Positions 61,500 through 64,000 of a stretch of 64,000 nucleotides of DNA are shown piece by piece; position 1 is the stretch's first letter, and each line of letters begins with the position of its first letter. This DNA is from Micromonospora sp. WMMD1120 (GTDB taxonomy: Bacteria > Actinomycetota > Actinomycetes > Mycobacteriales > Micromonosporaceae): contig NZ_JARUBO010000005.1 in assembly GCF_029626235.1 (NCBI RefSeq), positions 1,582,501-1,646,500 of the forward strand, in the 5' to 3' direction. Both the position numbers and the translations under genes were made by a program. Under the pieces are notes generated by a model. The model made no database searches and was not told the DNA's origin. It saw only the letters and a list, made by a program, of their open reading frames with translations.

Positions 61500-62659
61500 C
61501 CTTCGACCTCACCCCCGAGCAGGATCAGTTGCGCGACGCCGTGCGGGCGCTCGGCCGCCGGTACGGTCACGGTTACTTCGTGGCGAAGGCGAAGGCCGGC
61601 GAGCACACCACCGAGCTGTGGGCCGAGGCGGGACGGCTCGGCTACCTGGGGGTCAACATCCCCACCGAGTACGGCGGCGGGGGCGGTGGCATCACCGAGC
61701 TGGCCATCGTCTGCGAGGAGTTGGCCGCGGCCGGGTGTCCGTTGCTGCTGCTGGTGGTCTCCCCCGCCATCGCGGCGACGGTGCTCACCCGGCACGGCAC
61801 CGAGGAGCAGCGCAAACGGCATCTCCCCGGCCTCGCCGACGGCTCTCAGAAGATCGTCTTCGCGATCACCGAGCCGGAGGCCGGTTCCAACTTCCACCGG
61901 CTCGGCACCGTGGCCCGCCGGGAGGGCGACGGCTGGCTGCTGAACGGCCGCAAGTGCTACATCTCCGGCGTCGACGAGGCCGGCCACGTGCTGGTGGTGG
62001 CCCGAACCGAGGACTCCTCCACCGGAAAGCTCAAGCCCGCGCTGTTCCTGGTGCCCACCGACGCGGCCGGGCTGACCCGCTCCAAGCTGGACATGGAGAT
62101 CCTGTCCCCGGAGAACCAGTTCCTGCTCTACCTGGACGACGTGCGGGTGCCCGCCGACGCGCTGGTCGGTGCGTCGCTGGACGCCGGCCTGCCGGCGCTC
62201 TTCTCCGGGCTGAACCCGGAACGGATCACGGTGGCCGCGATGGGCGCCGGCACCGGCCGGTACGCCATCGAGCGGGCCAGCGAGTACACCGCCACCCGGA
62301 AGGTCTGGGGTGGCCGCAGCATCGGCTCCCACCAGGGCGTGTCGCACCCGCTGGCGCACGCGGCGGTCCAGGTGGAGCTGGCCCGGCTGATGATCCAGAA
62401 GGCGGCCACCCTCTATGACGCCGGCCGGGACCTGGAGGCCGGGGTGGCCGGCAACATGGCCAAGTACGCGTCCGGGGAGGCCGCCGCGCTCGCCGTGGAC
62501 ACCGCCGTCCAGGCGCTCGGCGGGGCCGGCATGACCACCGAGTACGGGGTGGCCACCCTGCTCGGCGCGGTCCGGGCCGGCCGGATCGCCCCGGTCAGCC
62601 GGGAGATGATCCTCAACTTCGTGGCCCAGCACGTCCTCGGGCAGGACAAGTCGTACTGA
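61496..62659 (+). CDS. Acyl-CoA dehydrogenase (second)
   Basis: The 387-aa product has FAITEPEAGSNFHRLGTV, WLLNGRKCYISGVDEAGH, and QALGGAGMTTEYGVATLLGAVR. Glu in LNPERITVAAM lies at the isovaleryl-type catalytic position; the MCAD position is not Glu (APVSREM). Only about 30% similar by eye to the first dehydrogenase, so the two probably act on different acyl-CoAs in the same route. It is the last gene of the operon, coupled to the carboxylase by ATGA and convergent with the next gene. Confidence 0.92.
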   Translation: MTFDLTPEQDQLRDAVRALGRRYGHGYFVAKAKAGEHTTELWAEAGRLGYLGVNIPTEYGGGGGGITELAIVCEELAAAGCPLLLLVVSPAIAATVLTRHGTEEQRKRHLPGLADGSQKIVFAITEPEAGSNFHRLGTVARREGDGWLLNGRKCYISGVDEAGHVLVVARTEDSSTGKLKPALFLVPTDAAGLTRSKLDMEILSPENQFLLYLDDVRVPADALVGASLDAGLPALFSGLNPERITVAAMGAGTGRYAIERASEYTATRKVWGGRSIGSHQGVSHPLAHAAVQVELARLMIQKAATLYDAGRDLEAGVAGNMAKYASGEAAALAVDTAVQALGGAGMTTEYGVATLLGAVRAGRIAPVSREMILNFVAQHVLGQDKSY

Positions 62660-62660
62660 C

Positions 62661-62682
62661 GGCCCGGCTGTCAGGCCGGGGC
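62661..62682. terminator. Short hairpin between convergent genes
   Basis: CCCGGC (62663-62668) and GCCGGG (62675-62680) pair around TGTCAG, with flanking GG/CC extending the stem. It includes the stop codon of the leftward gene at 62671. It is shorter than the other hairpins, so its role is less certain. Confidence 0.45.
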
Positions 62683-63831
62683 CCGGCAGGCGGCGTCGAT
62701 GCGGTGGACGGGACGGACCCGCCGCCCCATCCCCTCCAGCAGCGAGTCCTCGACGTGGAAGTCGTGGATGCGTAGCTGGTGGCGGGGCAGCTCCTCCTCG
62801 CTCGGGCAGAGCACCTGGGCCCGGACCAGACCGACCGGGACGTAACGCACGCCGCCCCGCTCCTGGAGGATCACCATGTTGACGTCGTCGGTGGTCACCA
62901 CGTGCCCGCGTACGTCCTCTGTGGGCCCACCCTCCGGGCCGACAGTGGTGACTGTCAACGGCAGCACCGGTGTGCTGATCACCGGCACCGCGGCCCAGAC
63001 CAGCGTGACCAGCACCGCCACCTCGGTCAGCGACGCCAGCGGCCGGATCACCAGGCCCGGCAGCGGCCCCGCGACGAAGAGCGCCAGCACCGGCGGCACC
63101 ACGATCAGCGTCAGCACCAGCCACTCGTCCTGCTTGTTGGCCTCGCGCATCGTGGGCAGCAGCAGCCAGGCGTACCCGGCGAGCAACGCGGCGATCATCA
63201 GCAACCGGGGGATCACCTGGTCGTGCAGTCGCGAGGGCCGGAGCTGGAACGCGGCAACGAACGCCGGCAGCAGCAACGGGAGGTAGAGCAGCGGCCAGGT
63301 GATCAGGGCGAGCAGGAAGCTGGCCAGCACCACCCAGGCCGGGGTGATGTCGGCCCAGCGGGCGAAGAGCGGCCGGCGACGGCTGCCCGCCGGAAGCCGG
63401 TCCGCGCTGACGGCCAGCACCGCGCCGAGCGCGAAGACGGCGACCATGCCGGTCGAGAGTAGCCGGGCCGCAGTGGTCAGGAAGCCGGCCAGCAGGTTGA
63501 CCGGTCCGACGTTCGCCACCAGCAGCAGCGTGGTCTGGAGCTCACCGCCGGCCTCCACGCCGAGGCGGAGCACGGAGAAGATCGCCGGTACGCCCACGAC
63601 CGCCGTCCAGAACGACTGGCTGGCACGGGCCCGTCGCTCGGCCGGGTCCCACCGCACCCGTCCGGGCTCCACGTCGGCGACGACCGGCGCGGCGGGTTCG
63701 ACGGCCGGCACACCCTCCGGCCAGGCCACGCCGTCCACGGCGGTCGGCGCGACGGCGTCGTCGGCGGGGGCCGACGTACGCGGCGGCGGGACTGGCCCGT
63801 CGCCGCCGGTCGCGGTCGGTGCCGCGCTCAC
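62671..63831 (-). CDS. Polytopic membrane protein, function unknown
   Basis: The 386-aa product has a Pro/Ala-rich N-terminus of about 70 residues, some seven helices (about 75-285) and a soluble C-terminus of about 100 residues (VTTDDVNMVILQERGGVRYVP ... QLRIHDFHVEDSLLEGMGRR). The last part looks like a small beta-rich domain. No family is recognised. GTG at 63831 overlaps the stop of the upstream gene (GTGA), so they form an operon entering from the right edge. Confidence 0.7.
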   Translation of the reverse strand: MSAAPTATGGDGPVPPPRTSAPADDAVAPTAVDGVAWPEGVPAVEPAAPVVADVEPGRVRWDPAERRARASQSFWTAVVGVPAIFSVLRLGVEAGGELQTTLLLVANVGPVNLLAGFLTTAARLLSTGMVAVFALGAVLAVSADRLPAGSRRRPLFARWADITPAWVVLASFLLALITWPLLYLPLLLPAFVAAFQLRPSRLHDQVIPRLLMIAALLAGYAWLLLPTMREANKQDEWLVLTLIVVPPVLALFVAGPLPGLVIRPLASLTEVAVLVTLVWAAVPVISTPVLPLTVTTVGPEGGPTEDVRGHVVTTDDVNMVILQERGGVRYVPVGLVRAQVLCPSEEELPRHQLRIHDFHVEDSLLEGMGRRVRPVHRIDAACRAPA

Positions 63832-64000
63832 TTCGCCGGCGCCTTGTCGTCGAAGTCGACGAGCTTCGGCACCTCCAGCGGCTGGGGCTGGCGCTTCTCG
63901 GCCTTCAACCAGGGGCCCAGGGTCCGGTTGTACGCGGTCTGCCAGGGGCTCGCCTCGCCGTCCCGACCCTGCTCGTAGCTCTTCTGCAGGAAGTAGGCGA
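63828..64000 (-). CDS. Hypothetical protein, 3' end only
   Basis: The last 56 codons of a leftward gene enter from the right edge: AYFLQKSYEQGRDGEASPWQ, then TAYNRTLGPWLKAEKRQPQP and a Lys/Asp-rich end FDDKAPAK. Its TGA overlaps the next GTG. The fragment is too short to assign. Confidence 0.6.
   Translation of the reverse strand, partial: AYFLQKSYEQGRDGEASPWQTAYNRTLGPWLKAEKRQPQPLEVPKLVDFDDKAPAK

Noticed and set aside
1..64000. CRISPR arrays, tRNA or rRNA genes, insertion sequences
   Set aside because: No regularly spaced repeats, no tRNA T-loop/acceptor patterns and no transposase motifs were seen.

Overview
The window is high-GC actinobacterial DNA. GTG starts are frequent and GTGA/ATGA stop-start overlaps are everywhere. 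Protein content and gene order suggest the Micromonosporaceae (Micromonospora-like); this is an inference, since no rRNA lies in the window. The backbone keeps an order I know from Mycobacterium tuberculosis. From 1 to 37.7 kb it follows panD-panC-DUF2520 ... DUF3180-folK-folB-folP ... folE-ftsH-hpt ... tilS-zinc protease-dacB / ppa. From 46.2 to 52.3 kb it follows marP-Nudix-TlpA-nth ... crp.

Layout. 0-2 kb: pantothenate genes and a DUF2520 protein, separated by a 59-bp tandem repeat. 2.3-4.7 kb: a MidA/NDUFAF7-type methyltransferase, carrying two palindromic repeat insertions in frame, is translationally coupled to a lone nuoD. 4.8-6.4 kb: an Arg/Glu-rich membrane protein. 6.5-10.2 kb: a glycine-betaine-type ABC importer with two permeases, a lipoprotein and a divergent ATPase. 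10.2-14.8 kb: small membrane proteins and folK-folB-folP.

14.8-27.8 kb: an accessory block lies exactly between folP and folE. It resembles a minimal Gram-positive type IV secretion/conjugation apparatus: a small two-helix membrane protein (VirB2-like), a PrgI/VirB3-like protein, a 25-codon coupled ORF, a VirB4-like ATPase, a VirB6/TrbL-like polytopic protein, a VirB8-like protein and a murein hydrolase with an M23 domain. Two unknown proteins, an FtsK/EccC-like protein with degenerate P-loops and its small membrane partner follow. No relaxase, integrase or att site is visible. Part of the block has lower GC than its surroundings. This is the best candidate for an undescribed system.

27.8-37.7 kb: folE, ftsH, hpt, a GlxA-type regulator, tilS, a zinc metalloprotease, a PBP4-type carboxypeptidase and inorganic pyrophosphatase. 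37.7-44.6 kb: a type VII (ESX) core fragment made of eccD, divergent eccC and mycP; no esx substrates, eccB or eccE are seen. 44.7-46.2 kb: two PAP2 phosphatases. 46.2-52.3 kb: marP, Nudix, TlpA-like, nth, a CapA-like lipoprotein, cbiZ and crp. 53.5-62.7 kb: a tightly coupled seven-gene catabolic operon holding a TetR regulator, a TIGR03084-type protein, AtuA-like, two acyl-CoA dehydrogenases and both subunits of a methylcrotonyl/geranyl-CoA-type carboxylase. Its TetR gene is preceded by a perfect 14-bp palindrome. The window ends inside a membrane-protein operon.

Several strong G+C hairpins without U-tracts sit at convergent ends and probably terminate transcription. A dispersed repeat of about 48 bp recurs at stop-to-start junctions and in the ftsH upstream region. 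I found no tRNA, rRNA, CRISPR array or recognisable insertion sequence.
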